From: an uncultured Acidobacteriia bacterium
GTDB lineage: Bacteria; Acidobacteriota; Terriglobia; Bryobacterales; Bryobacteraceae
Direction of reading: 5' to 3'
NCBI GenBank assembly: GCA_903907865.1
Contig: CAIVPR010000044.1
Coordinates: 248,001 to 312,000 of the forward strand
DNA: 64,000 bases
In this document: positions 8,744-18,025 of the stretch, piece after piece
Layout of the letters: each line of letters begins with the position of its first letter
Numbering within the stretch: the stretch's first letter is position 1
Translations under genes and position numbers: made by a program
Notes under the pieces: model-generated
What the model was told of the DNA's origin: nothing
Databases searched by the model: none
Seen by the model: only the letters and a program-made list of their open reading frames with translations

Positions 8744-11700
8744 ATGCTGTCGCGCCTTGTCGAAATTTCGATCCGGTTCCGGGGCATCGTGATGGCGCTG
8801 GCGTGCCTGGTGGCCGCCTACGGGTATTACACGATCCGCAACGCCAAGTTCGACGTCTACCCCGAGTTTTCGCCGCCCCAGGTGGTGGTGCAGACCGAGG
8901 CTCCGGGGCTTTCGTCGCAGGATGTAGAGAGTTTGGTCACGCGGCCCGTCGAATCGGCGCTGAATGGCACGCCGAATCTGGCGGCCCTGCGGTCCAATTC
9001 GATCCAAGGGTTGTCCGTAGTGGTGGCCACATTCGAGGACCAGATCGACGTCTACCGGGCGCGGCAGATGGTTTCCGAGCGGATCGGCGAGGCCGCGACG
9101 CAGTTGCCGCAGGGTGTGCAGCCTCCGGCCATGGCTCCGCTGGTGGGCGCGACCAGTTTGACGCTGATCGTGGGGCTCACTTCCGAAGAGCGGTCGTTGA
9201 TGGAATTGCGGTCGTTCGCCGATTGGACGATGCGGCCACGGCTGCTGGGCGTGAAGGGCGTGGCGCGCGTGGCAATTTTCGGCGGCGAGATCCGGCAGAT
9301 GCAGATCCAGTTGCACCCGGACCGGTTGGCGGCGTTCGGGTTGTCTTTGTCGGATGTCACTGCGGCGGCGAAGAATGCAACCGGGTTGCGCGGGGCCGGG
9401 TTCATCGAGACGGATTCGCAGCGGGTGGTTTTGCAGACCGAGGGGCAGTCGTTGACGGCGGAGCAACTGGGCGATGTGGTGCTGCCGACCAAGGACGCTT
9501 CGAAAGTCGTGCGGATGCGGGACGTGGCGCAGGTGGTGGACGGGGCGGAAGCGAAGATCGGTGATGCCACGATTATGGGCAAGCAGGGTGTGATGATCCA
9601 CATCAGCGGCCAGTACGGGGCGAATACGGTCGAGGTGACCAACGCCATCGAGGCAGCTTTGGAGGAACTGAAACCCGCGATTGCCGCGCACAAGATCCGC
9701 TTGTATGGCGATTTGTTCAAGCCCGCAAATTTCATTGTCGAGGCGATTCGGAACATCGGCAATTCCCTGCTCCTGGGCGCGGTGCTGGTGGGCTTGGTGC
9801 TGCTGCTGTTCCTGTTCAATATCCGGGTGGCGTTCATTTCGTTGACGGCGATTCCGCTGTCGCTGTTTATCGCCGTGATTCTGCTGGACCGCTGGGGGGT
9901 GAGTTTGAATACACTCACGCTGGGCGGGTTGGCGATCGCGATCGGCGAGGTGGTGGACGACGCGATTATCGATGCCGAGAATATCTTCCGGCGTCTGCGG
10001 GAAGCGCCACGTCCGTTGTCGAGGGCCGACATCTTCCGCATTGTGCGCGACGCGTCGATTGAAGTCCGCAGCGCGGTGGTCTACGCGACGTTCGTGGTCG
10101 CGCTGGTTTTCGTGCCGGTGTTGGCGCTTTCGGGCGTGCAAGGTCGGCTGTTCGCGCCGCTGGCGTGGAGCTATATTTTGGCGATCATGGCGTCCCTGGT
10201 GGTCGCACTGACCCTGACCCCCGCGATGTGTTTCGCGATGCTGCCGCCGGTTCTGGACAAGGTCCGGGAGCCGGAGTTCGTGCGGCGGATGAAGCTCGGA
10301 TACGGGCGGCTGGTTGCAGGACTGGCCCGGCACACGCTGGCCATTGTGGGCGTGACGGTGCTGGTGTGCATCGGCGCGGCGGCGTGGGTGCCGTCGATGG
10401 GCGGTGAATTCCTGCCCGAAATGCGCGAGGGCCATTTCATAGTTCATATGAATTTGCTCCCTGGAACTTCGCTCAAGGAGACGGTGCGGGTGGGCGGGAT
10501 CGTGACGCGCGAGCTGCTGACGCATCCGGGCGTGCGGCTGGTGTCGCAGCAGATCGGGCGCGCGGAGCTGGGCGACGACACCGAAGGCGTTCATTCCAGC
10601 GAAATCCACATCGATTTGAAGCCGGGCGTGATCAAGGAACCGGAAGTGACCGAGGACGAGCTGCGCAAGAAGGTGGCGAATGTGCCGGGTCCGGCGGTGT
10701 CGATCAACCCATTTTTGACGGAGCGGATGGATGAAATCATTGCCGGGAGCACGGCGCAGGTGGTGGTGAACGTGTTCGGCGACGATCTGGACGTGCTGGA
10801 CAAGAAGGCTGCCGAGGTGGCGAAGGTGCTGGCGACGGTTAAGGGGGCGGCCGATATCCGGGTGGAGTCGCCGCCGGGGACGCCGCAGATCAATATTCGG
10901 CTGAGGCCGGAGAGGCTGCGGCAGTTCGGGTTGCAGCCGGGGACGGTGCTGGAGGAGATCCAGACGGCGTACCAGGGGTCGGTTGTGGGCGAGGTCCACG
11001 ACAAGGAGCGGGTGTTCACGGTGGCGACGATTTTGGACGATGCGGCGCGGGGGGATTTGGCGTCGATTGGGGCTCTGACGTTCCAGAATGCGGCGGGTTT
11101 GCGGGTGCCGTTGCGGGAGTTGGCGGAGATTGCGCCGGGGTCGGGGCGGTACAACATTCCGCATTCGGGGACGCGGCGGCGGCAGACGGTCGGGTGCGAC
11201 GTGAACGGGCGGGATTTGGAAGGGTTCGTGGCGGAGGTGCGGTCGGCGGTGGCGGCGAAGGTGGTGTTGCCGCCGGGGGCGTACATTTCGGTGGGAGGGG
11301 CGTCACAGGCGAGGGACGCGGCGCAGAAGGAGATCTTGACGTGGTCGCTGGTGGCGGCGGCGGGGATTGTGATGCTGCTGGCGATTGTGTTCCAGAATTG
11401 GCGGAATTTGATGCTGGTGCTGGTGAACATGCCGTTCGCGCTGGTGGGGGGAGTGGCGGCGGTGGCGATGACGGGGAACAATTTGTCGGTGGGGAGTTTG
11501 GTGGGGTTCGTGACGTTGTTCGGGATCACGATGCGGAATTCGATCATGATGATTTCGCACTTCGAGCATTTGGTAAGGGAGGAGGACGAGGTTTGGGGGA
11601 TGGCGGCGGCGGTGCGGGGGGCGTCCGAGAGGCTGACGCCGGTGTTGATGACGGCGATTGTGACGGCGCTGGGGTTGTTGCCGCTGGCGGTGGGGAGCGG

Positions 11701-11836
11701 GGCCGGTCGGGAGATCGAGGGGCCGATGGCGCTGGTGATTCTGGGGGGATTGGGGACTTCGACGGCGTTGAATTTGTTGGTGTTGCCGGCGTTGGCGTTG
11801 CGGTGGGGGCGGTTTTCGGGGGTGTTGGAGGAGTAG
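8744..11836 (+). CDS. RND efflux pump, heavy-metal-efflux-like (CzcA/CusA-type) inner membrane permease
   Basis: A protein of 1,030 residues, the usual length for this family. The N-terminus starts with an RND pattern (MLSRLVEISIRFRGIVMALA). Twelve membrane segments occur in two groups (about 13-33 and 335-560; 530-550 and 860-1020) with two large periplasmic loops. The proton-relay helix 4 reads AIAIGEVVDDAIIDAEN, typical of the HME-like branch. The gene begins directly at the adaptor's stop. Exported substrates (metal ions or organic cations) cannot be decided from sequence. The last 900 bp show strong enrichment of G in wobble positions, unlike the first half. Confidence 0.92.
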   Translation: MLSRLVEISIRFRGIVMALACLVAAYGYYTIRNAKFDVYPEFSPPQVVVQTEAPGLSSQDVESLVTRPVESALNGTPNLAALRSNSIQGLSVVVATFEDQIDVYRARQMVSERIGEAATQLPQGVQPPAMAPLVGATSLTLIVGLTSEERSLMELRSFADWTMRPRLLGVKGVARVAIFGGEIRQMQIQLHPDRLAAFGLSLSDVTAAAKNATGLRGAGFIETDSQRVVLQTEGQSLTAEQLGDVVLPTKDASKVVRMRDVAQVVDGAEAKIGDATIMGKQGVMIHISGQYGANTVEVTNAIEAALEELKPAIAAHKIRLYGDLFKPANFIVEAIRNIGNSLLLGAVLVGLVLLLFLFNIRVAFISLTAIPLSLFIAVILLDRWGVSLNTLTLGGLAIAIGEVVDDAIIDAENIFRRLREAPRPLSRADIFRIVRDASIEVRSAVVYATFVVALVFVPVLALSGVQGRLFAPLAWSYILAIMASLVVALTLTPAMCFAMLPPVLDKVREPEFVRRMKLGYGRLVAGLARHTLAIVGVTVLVCIGAAAWVPSMGGEFLPEMREGHFIVHMNLLPGTSLKETVRVGGIVTRELLTHPGVRLVSQQIGRAELGDDTEGVHSSEIHIDLKPGVIKEPEVTEDELRKKVANVPGPAVSINPFLTERMDEIIAGSTAQVVVNVFGDDLDVLDKKAAEVAKVLATVKGAADIRVESPPGTPQINIRLRPERLRQFGLQPGTVLEEIQTAYQGSVVGEVHDKERVFTVATILDDAARGDLASIGALTFQNAAGLRVPLRELAEIAPGSGRYNIPHSGTRRRQTVGCDVNGRDLEGFVAEVRSAVAAKVVLPPGAYISVGGASQARDAAQKEILTWSLVAAAGIVMLLAIVFQNWRNLMLVLVNMPFALVGGVAAVAMTGNNLSVGSLVGFVTLFGITMRNSIMMISHFEHLVREEDEVWGMAAAVRGASERLTPVLMTAIVTALGLLPLAVGSGAGREIEGPMALVILGGLGTSTALNLLVLPALALRWGRFSGVLEE

Positions 11837-11850
11837 GGGTTGGTGGGGGG

Positions 11851-12435
11851 CTCGGGTTCGTTTGGCAGAAGCTGAATTGCGCGTTGGACGACGGGCTCGG
11901 GTTCCTTTGGCGCATTTTTGGATGTGGGGGTTGGGGCGGTGTCGGGTCCGTTTGGCAGAATCCGAGTTTCGGGTTGGGTGCCGGGCTCGGGTTCCTTTGG
12001 CGTATTTTGGGATTTGGGGGTTGGGGCGGTGCCGGGTCCGTTTGGCAGAATCGGAGTTTCGGGTTGGACGTCGGGCTCAGGTGCCTTTGGCGTATTTTGG
12101 GATGTGGGAGTTGGGGCGGTGTCGGGTCCGTTTGGCAGAATCTGAGTTTCGGGTTGGGCGTCGGGCTCAGGTGCCTTTGGCGTATTTTGGGATGTGGGGG
12201 TTGGCGCGGTGTCGGGTCCGTTTGGCAGAATCTGAATTTTTGGTTGGCCCTGAGGCTCGGGTGCCTTTGGGGCATTTTCGGATGTGCGGTTTGGGGTGGT
12301 GTCGGGTTTATACGGCGACACCTGGACTGTGGGAGCTTCGAGCGTCTCAGGTTCGTGTGGCAGGGTTCCAGATCTCGGGAGCGCGTGGTGCTCGGGTTCC
12401 TTTCGCGCAGAATCATTCTGAATTTGTGACATGGT
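11851..12435. repeat. Phased 45-bp tandem repeat array (90-bp dimeric higher-order unit)
   Basis: Directly after the pump gene, a motif close to TTTGGCAGAA (odd units) or TTTGGCGTA (even units) recurs exactly every 45 bp at 11861, 11906, 11951, 11996, 12041, 12086, 12131, 12176, 12221 and 12266. Degenerate units follow in the same phase at 12311, 12356 and 12401. Alternate units are more alike, giving a 90-bp dimer; units between 11951 and 12235 are nearly identical. The period is a multiple of three, so frames stay open on both strands (a Pro/Asn/Thr-rich 30-residue repeat on the minus strand). No frame has a convincing start or ribosome site, and the open minus frame runs on through the pump gene as antisense. 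I treat it as a non-coding satellite-like array. Confidence 0.9.
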
Positions 12436-12726
12436 CCTGGCGCGGACAGCGGGCACGGGCACGGAAGTGCGGAGCCGTTCGGTGCCAGCCGAGATATGGT
12501 GGACACTTGGGTCGGCAACAGCGTTGAATTCGGATTGGGCGTAGGAATGCATCGGGTCATGATTGTACGCCCGATGGCGATAGATATCAGCCACACATCG
12601 ACCCTAGGACGGTGGCCGACGCCCGCCTTTCCAATTGATTCAGAAGGACTTGTCTAACGGCAGAACAATATTTTCGAGCGCGGTGACTGGGGTTACCGGG
12701 GTAGAAGAAACGCGGGGACTTGGGCT

Positions 12727-13050
12727 ATGAAGACTACCACTGAGGAAAAGCCGCTGCGGATGCTGAACCCGGTCCATCCGGGCCGGTTTCTGCGCTCCGA
12801 AATACTGGACGCTTACGCGCTTTCCGTGACGGACGCGGCGAAGGTGCTTGGGGTGTCGCGGCCTAGGCTGTCGAGCCTGTTGAATGCGAAGGCGGGACTG
12901 TCCGGGGAGATGGCGTTGCGGTTTGAGAAGGCGTTCGGGGTCGATATGGAAGCGCTGATGCGGATGCAGAACTCGTTCGACGTCGCGTCTGCGCGGCGGC
13001 CGGGGGCGGAAGTTGTGGTGGAACGGTTTGTACCTCGCGTGGCTGGCTAG
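12727..13050 (+). CDS. HigA-type antitoxin / XRE-family DNA-binding protein, no visible toxin partner
   Basis: A protein of 107 residues. It contains the VapI/HigA pattern: NPVHPGRFLRSEILDAYALS, then a helix-turn-helix (TDAAKVLGVSRPRLSSLLN, about 36-54), then ALRFEKAFG and a short tail. In HigBA modules the toxin gene lies just upstream, but no HigB-like frame is present in 12435-12726, so this looks orphaned. It converges on zorD, with two bases between the stop codons. It may regulate itself or neighbouring genes. The 290 bp upstream hold no other supported feature. Confidence 0.85.
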   Translation: MKTTTEEKPLRMLNPVHPGRFLRSEILDAYALSVTDAAKVLGVSRPRLSSLLNAKAGLSGEMALRFEKAFGVDMEALMRMQNSFDVASARRPGAEVVVERFVPRVAG

Positions 13051-13052
13051 CG

Positions 13053-16000
13053 CTACTGGAGCGGCTCGGAAGAGTCTGTGCCCAAATCGGCTTCCTCGAA
13101 AGCTTTTCGGCCGTCCGGTGCCTGGAGATCGGCAAAGTCGCTTGGGCTTACGTCGCCAGCCCCATTGAGCATGTCGGACGAAAGCTCCCGCTTCCACTTC
13201 AGGAGTGTGTCCAGCTTGGCGTCGAAGGTTAGGAAATCGGGGGCCACTACGACCGGATAGTAGACGTAAACGTTCTTCTCTTGGCCGATACGATAGGCCC
13301 GGTCAGTGGCTTGATCTTCCTTGGCTGGGTTCCAAGTCCGGGTGAAATGGATCACGTGGTTCGCAGCTTGGATGTTGACCCCAAAGCCCACCGCCAAGGG
13401 CGACAACACGATCACACCGAAACCTGGACTTTGCTGGAACCTCGCGATCCGCCGTTGTCTGCTGTGTGCATTCCCAGACGAGGCAGCGGTGTCCCCATTG
13501 ATGACGTCCGGAGTAAATCCGAAACGTGCCAACACCACCCGTTGGAGTGTTCGCTGTAGGTCGCGGAATTCACAGAAGATGATAGCCTTTTCGCTCCGCT
13601 TTTGGATGACTCCCAATTGGTGCGTCAGCCATGCCATTTTGGGGGAGTGGCGCTCGATCTCCGCAACGGGCTCCGAATCATTGGAGGCATGTCCGGGAGG
13701 CCGCGGATCCGAGCACAATCGCCGCAGGTATTGCAGGAGCCCCAAGGGCGAATTCAGCCCAGTGTTGCTACCACGCTCCCGGCGACGGAACGCCGCGACG
13801 GCATCCGCGTAGTGTCCTCGTTGACGGGCCGAAAGGGTCAGTGTCCGACAGGATTCGACTTCGATCTTGTTGGGCAGGTCTTTGGCAACCTCTGTCTTCA
13901 TTCGACGGAGCTTCTGGGGTTCGATCAGATCGCGAAGTTCTTGAATCCGGGCCTTCTCCTCCTCGGTCCGTGCTTCGATCGGACGACGATAGCGTTCGCC
14001 AAAGTTTTTCAGTGCGCCGAGCAGACCAGGCTGTACGAAGTCGAACAGGCACCAGATGTCGGTGAGTGTATTTTCCACGGGCGTGCCCGTACATGCGATC
14101 TTGAGGCGTGCATTTTGCTTCTTGGCTGCTCGCGTGACCAATGCGTTGGGATTCTTGATTTTTTGCGCCTCATCGCAAATCATCGCGGACCACTGCTGCG
14201 CGGCCAAGGAAAACTCAAGATCGCGCAGGGTTTCGTAGGTGGTCAGGACAAGTTGGGCCGAACCTAGCCAATCCGGAACTAAGAGGGACCTTACGCCCTG
14301 GCTGGTCAACTCAGTGCCCAGATTCCGCCGCTGGACTCGCTTTTTGGTTAGCGCCGGTCCATACAGAGTCAAGACCCGAATGGTCCCTGGCGAAAAGAAC
14401 TTGGAGATCTCTTCGTTCCAGTTCTCCAGCAATGAGACCGGTGCCACGACGAGAAAAGGGTTGCAACCGGGTTCGTGCTCGATCACGCCGGCAATGAATG
14501 CCAAGAGTTGAATCGTCTTGCCGAGGCCCATGTCGTCCGCCAAGAGCGCGCCCCGGCATGCTGATGGTGACAAACGCCAGAGTTGTTGCAACCAACCAAC
14601 GCCGATGATCTGGTGATCCTTGAGACGTACACTTGGTAGGAGCGACGAGGGCAAGCGGGCTGGCGCCCCGGTGGATAGTAGGAGTCCCCTGTTCTCGACA
14701 TAATCGAGCCTATCGACGTTGGGCTTGACGACCAGCCCTCGGCGTTCGGATGTTTGACTGCGGGTTGCGGCCCTCTGCGGGTCGAAGGAATTCTTCTTTA
14801 CGTCCTCGGCGGCCTTGTCCAAGGCTTGGAGCGCTTCTACGGCCTGCCGAACGGGAACCGGCTTGGGGCAACCGGGAAAGTCGAATGTCTCTCGATTTTC
14901 GGCCTCGGCATTCGCAAGCTCGGCACGGAATTTGCTCAGCGCTGGTTGATCAAAGACAATCGCGACCGTGTCGGTTCCGCCGGGAGGCGTGTAGCAGAGG
15001 CCGATGCTCACGTTCTCGGGGAACCATCCCGCATCGTTGCTCTTGCGTGCAATGAAGGGCGAGTAGTAGGGTTTCTCCACGCCAAACCCTTCGACACGTT
15101 CCGAGTATCTGGACAGGTCGAAGATGTCTGTGACCTTGATCCTACGGCCACGTCGCATTTCATCGAGCGCTTCGCGCAAGGTCGCAACCTGGTCGGACGT
15201 GTCACCCAGAATCTCGAGGTCATAGCCTTGCCAGTGACAGCATTGGGCTCCCGACTTCAACCTGCTTTCCAGCTTGCGCACGAACTTCTCGATGTCGTCG
15301 GCACCTTCAAATCGAAGTTCTTCCGATTTGAGTTCGCCGTGTAGCGTCTCTTCGACGAGTAGCGCACAATCGTTTGGATGGCCGTCGTCGTCGTGCCGCA
15401 CTTGGGCCGTAAACCGGGCAAATGAGATGCCCGCATCGTCGCGTGCTTTTTCGAACTGATCCGCGTCAATCACCTTGGAGGCGTCCGGGCCAAGGGCCGC
15501 GAAGGGGTTTCGAACAAAGGCTTCCGCCCGCTCTCCGGCGACGCGGCGACCGGGCATACGGCGCACTTCTTCCAGTACCGTCTTCACCTCTGGCGAGATG
15601 AGGATGTGGACCATTCCGTTGCCGTCGGGAATCTCGTAACGGTCGGGCACGCTGGGCATCCGGTCGAAGAATTCGAGCCAGCGCTCCGGCGCGCCATCGA
15701 AACGCGGCAAGACCTCCACTACGTTGGTTCCGGCCAGATCGCCCTTGCGGAGATCTATACGGAGGCGCTCCGGTGTCAGCACGACGGTCTTGCGGAGGAA
15801 GTCCGCCATGTTTGCAGTGCCGATGGCGTGGGCGCGAATCTCGGCCCAGGCCCTCCGGTTTACGTCGGGCCCACGGGTCGCCGCCGGTTGGCTCCTGAGC
15901 GCGGAAACGGATTCTACGATCCGCCAAACTGCTTCGGGGAGAATCGATGAGCGTTTTCCTGCTGTGACTACGGCTCCGACGATATCCACATTGCCCATGG

Positions 16001-16355
16001 GACGTCGGCCTTCGGAGTCGGACCACTCGGTGATGATTACGGAGAAGTCAGGGTCGGTGAGCGTTCCACGGCTGGCGAGCGATGGACGCCATGCCTCTAT
16101 CGGGGGGAGACCCAGCAGACCTAGGCTGGTTGCGTGGTCGGGCGAAGTTGCGACGCGGTAGAAATCAGCCCAAGACAGCAGCACTGTGTTCTCGTCTTGT
16201 ACCGCATATCCTTCATCCACCAGCTGTCCAAGGAAGAGCAACTTGGCTGTGTCGGGTCCAAATCGAGCGGGTGAAGAGAACCAACCAAAAAATTCCGGTT
16301 CTGATGCAAATTCAATCCCAGGGGCGCTCCACGACGTTCGGATAGCAAAATTCAT
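13053..16355 (-). CDS. zorD: ZorD: SNF2-family helicase/nuclease-like effector of Zorya type I
   Basis: About 1,100 residues, starting at the ATG at 16355 (MNFAIRTSWSAPGIEF), which overlaps the zorC stop. A long N-terminal region (1-570) has no common domain I recognise. The C-terminal half is a Swi2/Snf2 ATPase: DDMGLGKT at 607-614 (Walker A), DEAQ at 728-731 (Walker B), ACTGTPVENTLTDIW (motif III), and a helicase C domain with QATDRAYRIGQEKNVY near residue 1030. Length and architecture match ZorD, the DNA-acting cytosolic effector of type I Zorya. It is the last gene of a four-gene operon with zorA, zorB and zorC. Confidence 0.95.
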   Translation of the reverse strand: MNFAIRTSWSAPGIEFASEPEFFGWFSSPARFGPDTAKLLFLGQLVDEGYAVQDENTVLLSWADFYRVATSPDHATSLGLLGLPPIEAWRPSLASRGTLTDPDFSVIITEWSDSEGRRPMGNVDIVGAVVTAGKRSSILPEAVWRIVESVSALRSQPAATRGPDVNRRAWAEIRAHAIGTANMADFLRKTVVLTPERLRIDLRKGDLAGTNVVEVLPRFDGAPERWLEFFDRMPSVPDRYEIPDGNGMVHILISPEVKTVLEEVRRMPGRRVAGERAEAFVRNPFAALGPDASKVIDADQFEKARDDAGISFARFTAQVRHDDDGHPNDCALLVEETLHGELKSEELRFEGADDIEKFVRKLESRLKSGAQCCHWQGYDLEILGDTSDQVATLREALDEMRRGRRIKVTDIFDLSRYSERVEGFGVEKPYYSPFIARKSNDAGWFPENVSIGLCYTPPGGTDTVAIVFDQPALSKFRAELANAEAENRETFDFPGCPKPVPVRQAVEALQALDKAAEDVKKNSFDPQRAATRSQTSERRGLVVKPNVDRLDYVENRGLLLSTGAPARLPSSLLPSVRLKDHQIIGVGWLQQLWRLSPSACRGALLADDMGLGKTIQLLAFIAGVIEHEPGCNPFLVVAPVSLLENWNEEISKFFSPGTIRVLTLYGPALTKKRVQRRNLGTELTSQGVRSLLVPDWLGSAQLVLTTYETLRDLEFSLAAQQWSAMICDEAQKIKNPNALVTRAAKKQNARLKIACTGTPVENTLTDIWCLFDFVQPGLLGALKNFGERYRRPIEARTEEEKARIQELRDLIEPQKLRRMKTEVAKDLPNKIEVESCRTLTLSARQRGHYADAVAAFRRRERGSNTGLNSPLGLLQYLRRLCSDPRPPGHASNDSEPVAEIERHSPKMAWLTHQLGVIQKRSEKAIIFCEFRDLQRTLQRVVLARFGFTPDVINGDTAASSGNAHSRQRRIARFQQSPGFGVIVLSPLAVGFGVNIQAANHVIHFTRTWNPAKEDQATDRAYRIGQEKNVYVYYPVVVAPDFLTFDAKLDTLLKWKRELSSDMLNGAGDVSPSDFADLQAPDGRKAFEEADLGTDSSEPLQ

Positions 16356-18025
16356 CAATTCTCCACGAACCATCCGCGTGGTGGCCGCGGCCGAAAGCCC
16401 CGCTCCTTTAGCTCTTTTACGACAGTTGGTGAGAACGTCGTCCCGAGCACCCAAAACGCGCCGCCCTTGGCGCGAAGGTCCTCGACCGATAGGCTGTGGA
16501 CAGCCACAAAGGTATGCCATTCGCTCGCCGCCGGACCTCCGGTGTACTTCCTAGAACCCGGTGGCGCTCCCCTTGGCGGCTTTGGTGGTCGACCCAGGAG
16601 GGGGCAGAGGTGCGAGTCGAATTTCTGCTCCCAGCTTTCAGAGCGTGAATCTATGTGCCTGAGAGGTTTTTCACATTCCAGCCGCCGGAGGTCGTTGTGG
16701 CTGATTCGTTCAGCGGCCTTTCCCGTCAGTGCGGCTTCTACTGTTGAATCGAGCGATGACCATTTGAAAAGACGGCCCCCGCTGCCATACTCGCCAAACT
16801 CCACTGCGAGGTATTCGCCGATGCGCATCAAGAAAGCATTGTTCACAGCGGTCGAGTTCTCAAGGAACAGGCGGCGACCGCTGGCACTCCGTTTGAATTC
16901 CAAAAAGTGTTCGTCGTTTCGCATTTGAGCGTCGCGACCCAAGGCAAACCACATGTCGTCGATTAGCGGCTCGAACCGGAGCCAGTAGTCCAAGCGTCTC
17001 GCGTCGCCAGTACCGTCGGCGCTGAGGAGTTCAAAGAAGTCGGTGATGAGGCGGCGCTTGAGCCAGCCGTTGACCATTTCGCGGGCGACGTCGTTCGGCT
17101 TGCCCGTCCCGTCAACCACGTGTGCGTCCCATTTCACTCGCTGCAGCCATGGATTGCCGATTACGAGGACGGCGGCATCGCGGAGCCCAACGTGTTCGGG
17201 CCTATCGGCACACTTTGCGTACCGGGAGACCAACCGCGCAACGCAGCGAATGCGGAGTGACTGGCTGATCTCCACGCCACTTTTGCCGAGCGCAATGGCT
17301 AGAAGGCGATCAAGTGTCTCGTGGAAGGCATCATCAAGGAGAGCTGAGGCCGCACGGATTTGTTCGAGGATTGCCTTTACCGGGACCCACGAGGACCTTG
17401 GGATAGCGAGGCTGTTGATGGCATCGTTGAGCCCTGAGGCGTCGCCGACCAAGAGAGCCGCGCCGATTTTCCCGCAAGGCTCATCGCTCAGCAAGTCCAC
17501 GTGACGGGTGAGCGCCGCGAACCAGGAAGGCTTCGGCTCTTCATTGCTGGCAATCAGTTCGCGTTCGGACCGCAGCCATTTCCGGAGCACGCGCCAGCCT
17601 TGCCTTGCGTCCTCGGACACGGTCGTATTATCGAAGAGCGGGAAGGTCCAGTAACTCGAGAGCAGAGCTTGGAAAGCGCGAAGGCGACGACGCCATTCGG
17701 ATTGACCATCCGCCAAGCCGAACAGGTGCCATCTCAGCGTAGGATCAGCAAGCACGCACCAACCAGAGGCGTCGACGATTCCCGCTCCCAAGCAAACGTA
17801 CATGAGGTCCCGGAAGCTTTCGATGGTGCCTAAGCGCCGAAAATCCGTGATCGCAGCCATAATCGAGCGTGGATCGGTCGCGATTCCAGCGCCCCCCTGT
17901 TCCCGCTGGACACGGGCAAGGGCCTTGGTCATTCCGCCCTGGTCTGCCCAATTCTCAGGGGCATGGGCTAATTTGGGAAATGACAGCGACAGCTTAAGGC
18001 GCAGATCGAGTAAGGAGTCGTTCAT
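16355..18025 (-). CDS. zorC: ZorC: EH-signature protein of Zorya type I
   Basis: About 556 residues, from the ATG at 18025 (MNDSLLDLRLKLSLSF) that overlaps the zorB stop as ATGA; its own stop overlaps the zorD start. It is largely helical. Towards the C-terminus it carries the EH-signature region (RRLFLENSTAVNNAFLMRIG, then EYLAVEFGEYGSGGRLFKW, then a His-containing segment). Proteins of this family are found with ZorA and ZorB, and are thought to be cytosolic DNA-binding effectors. The four gene junctions overlap or nearly touch, so expression is probably coupled. The assignment rests on gene order and the EH motif together. Confidence 0.93.
   Translation of the reverse strand: MNDSLLDLRLKLSLSFPKLAHAPENWADQGGMTKALARVQREQGGAGIATDPRSIMAAITDFRRLGTIESFRDLMYVCLGAGIVDASGWCVLADPTLRWHLFGLADGQSEWRRRLRAFQALLSSYWTFPLFDNTTVSEDARQGWRVLRKWLRSERELIASNEEPKPSWFAALTRHVDLLSDEPCGKIGAALLVGDASGLNDAINSLAIPRSSWVPVKAILEQIRAASALLDDAFHETLDRLLAIALGKSGVEISQSLRIRCVARLVSRYAKCADRPEHVGLRDAAVLVIGNPWLQRVKWDAHVVDGTGKPNDVAREMVNGWLKRRLITDFFELLSADGTGDARRLDYWLRFEPLIDDMWFALGRDAQMRNDEHFLEFKRSASGRRLFLENSTAVNNAFLMRIGEYLAVEFGEYGSGGRLFKWSSLDSTVEAALTGKAAERISHNDLRRLECEKPLRHIDSRSESWEQKFDSHLCPLLGRPPKPPRGAPPGSRKYTGGPAASEWHTFVAVHSLSVEDLRAKGGAFWVLGTTFSPTVVKELKERGFRPRPPRGWFVEN

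Noticed and set aside
2669-11164. An 8.5-kb open frame on the minus strand through the receptor and efflux genes
   Set aside because: It is antisense to well-supported genes, rich in Arg/Pro/His as expected from complementing GC-rich codons, and has no domain or start signal.
11851-12435. CRISPR array
   Set aside because: Units are contiguous without variable spacers, and no cas genes are in the window.
10591-12594. A 667-residue minus-strand frame with a Pro/Asn/Thr 30-residue repeat
   Set aside because: The repeat simply reflects the 90-bp DNA array read in frame; the frame continues antisense through the RND pump, and no ribosome site is present.
12435-12726. Search for a HigB toxin upstream of the HigA-like gene
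   Set aside because: No frame with HigB motifs was found in either strand.
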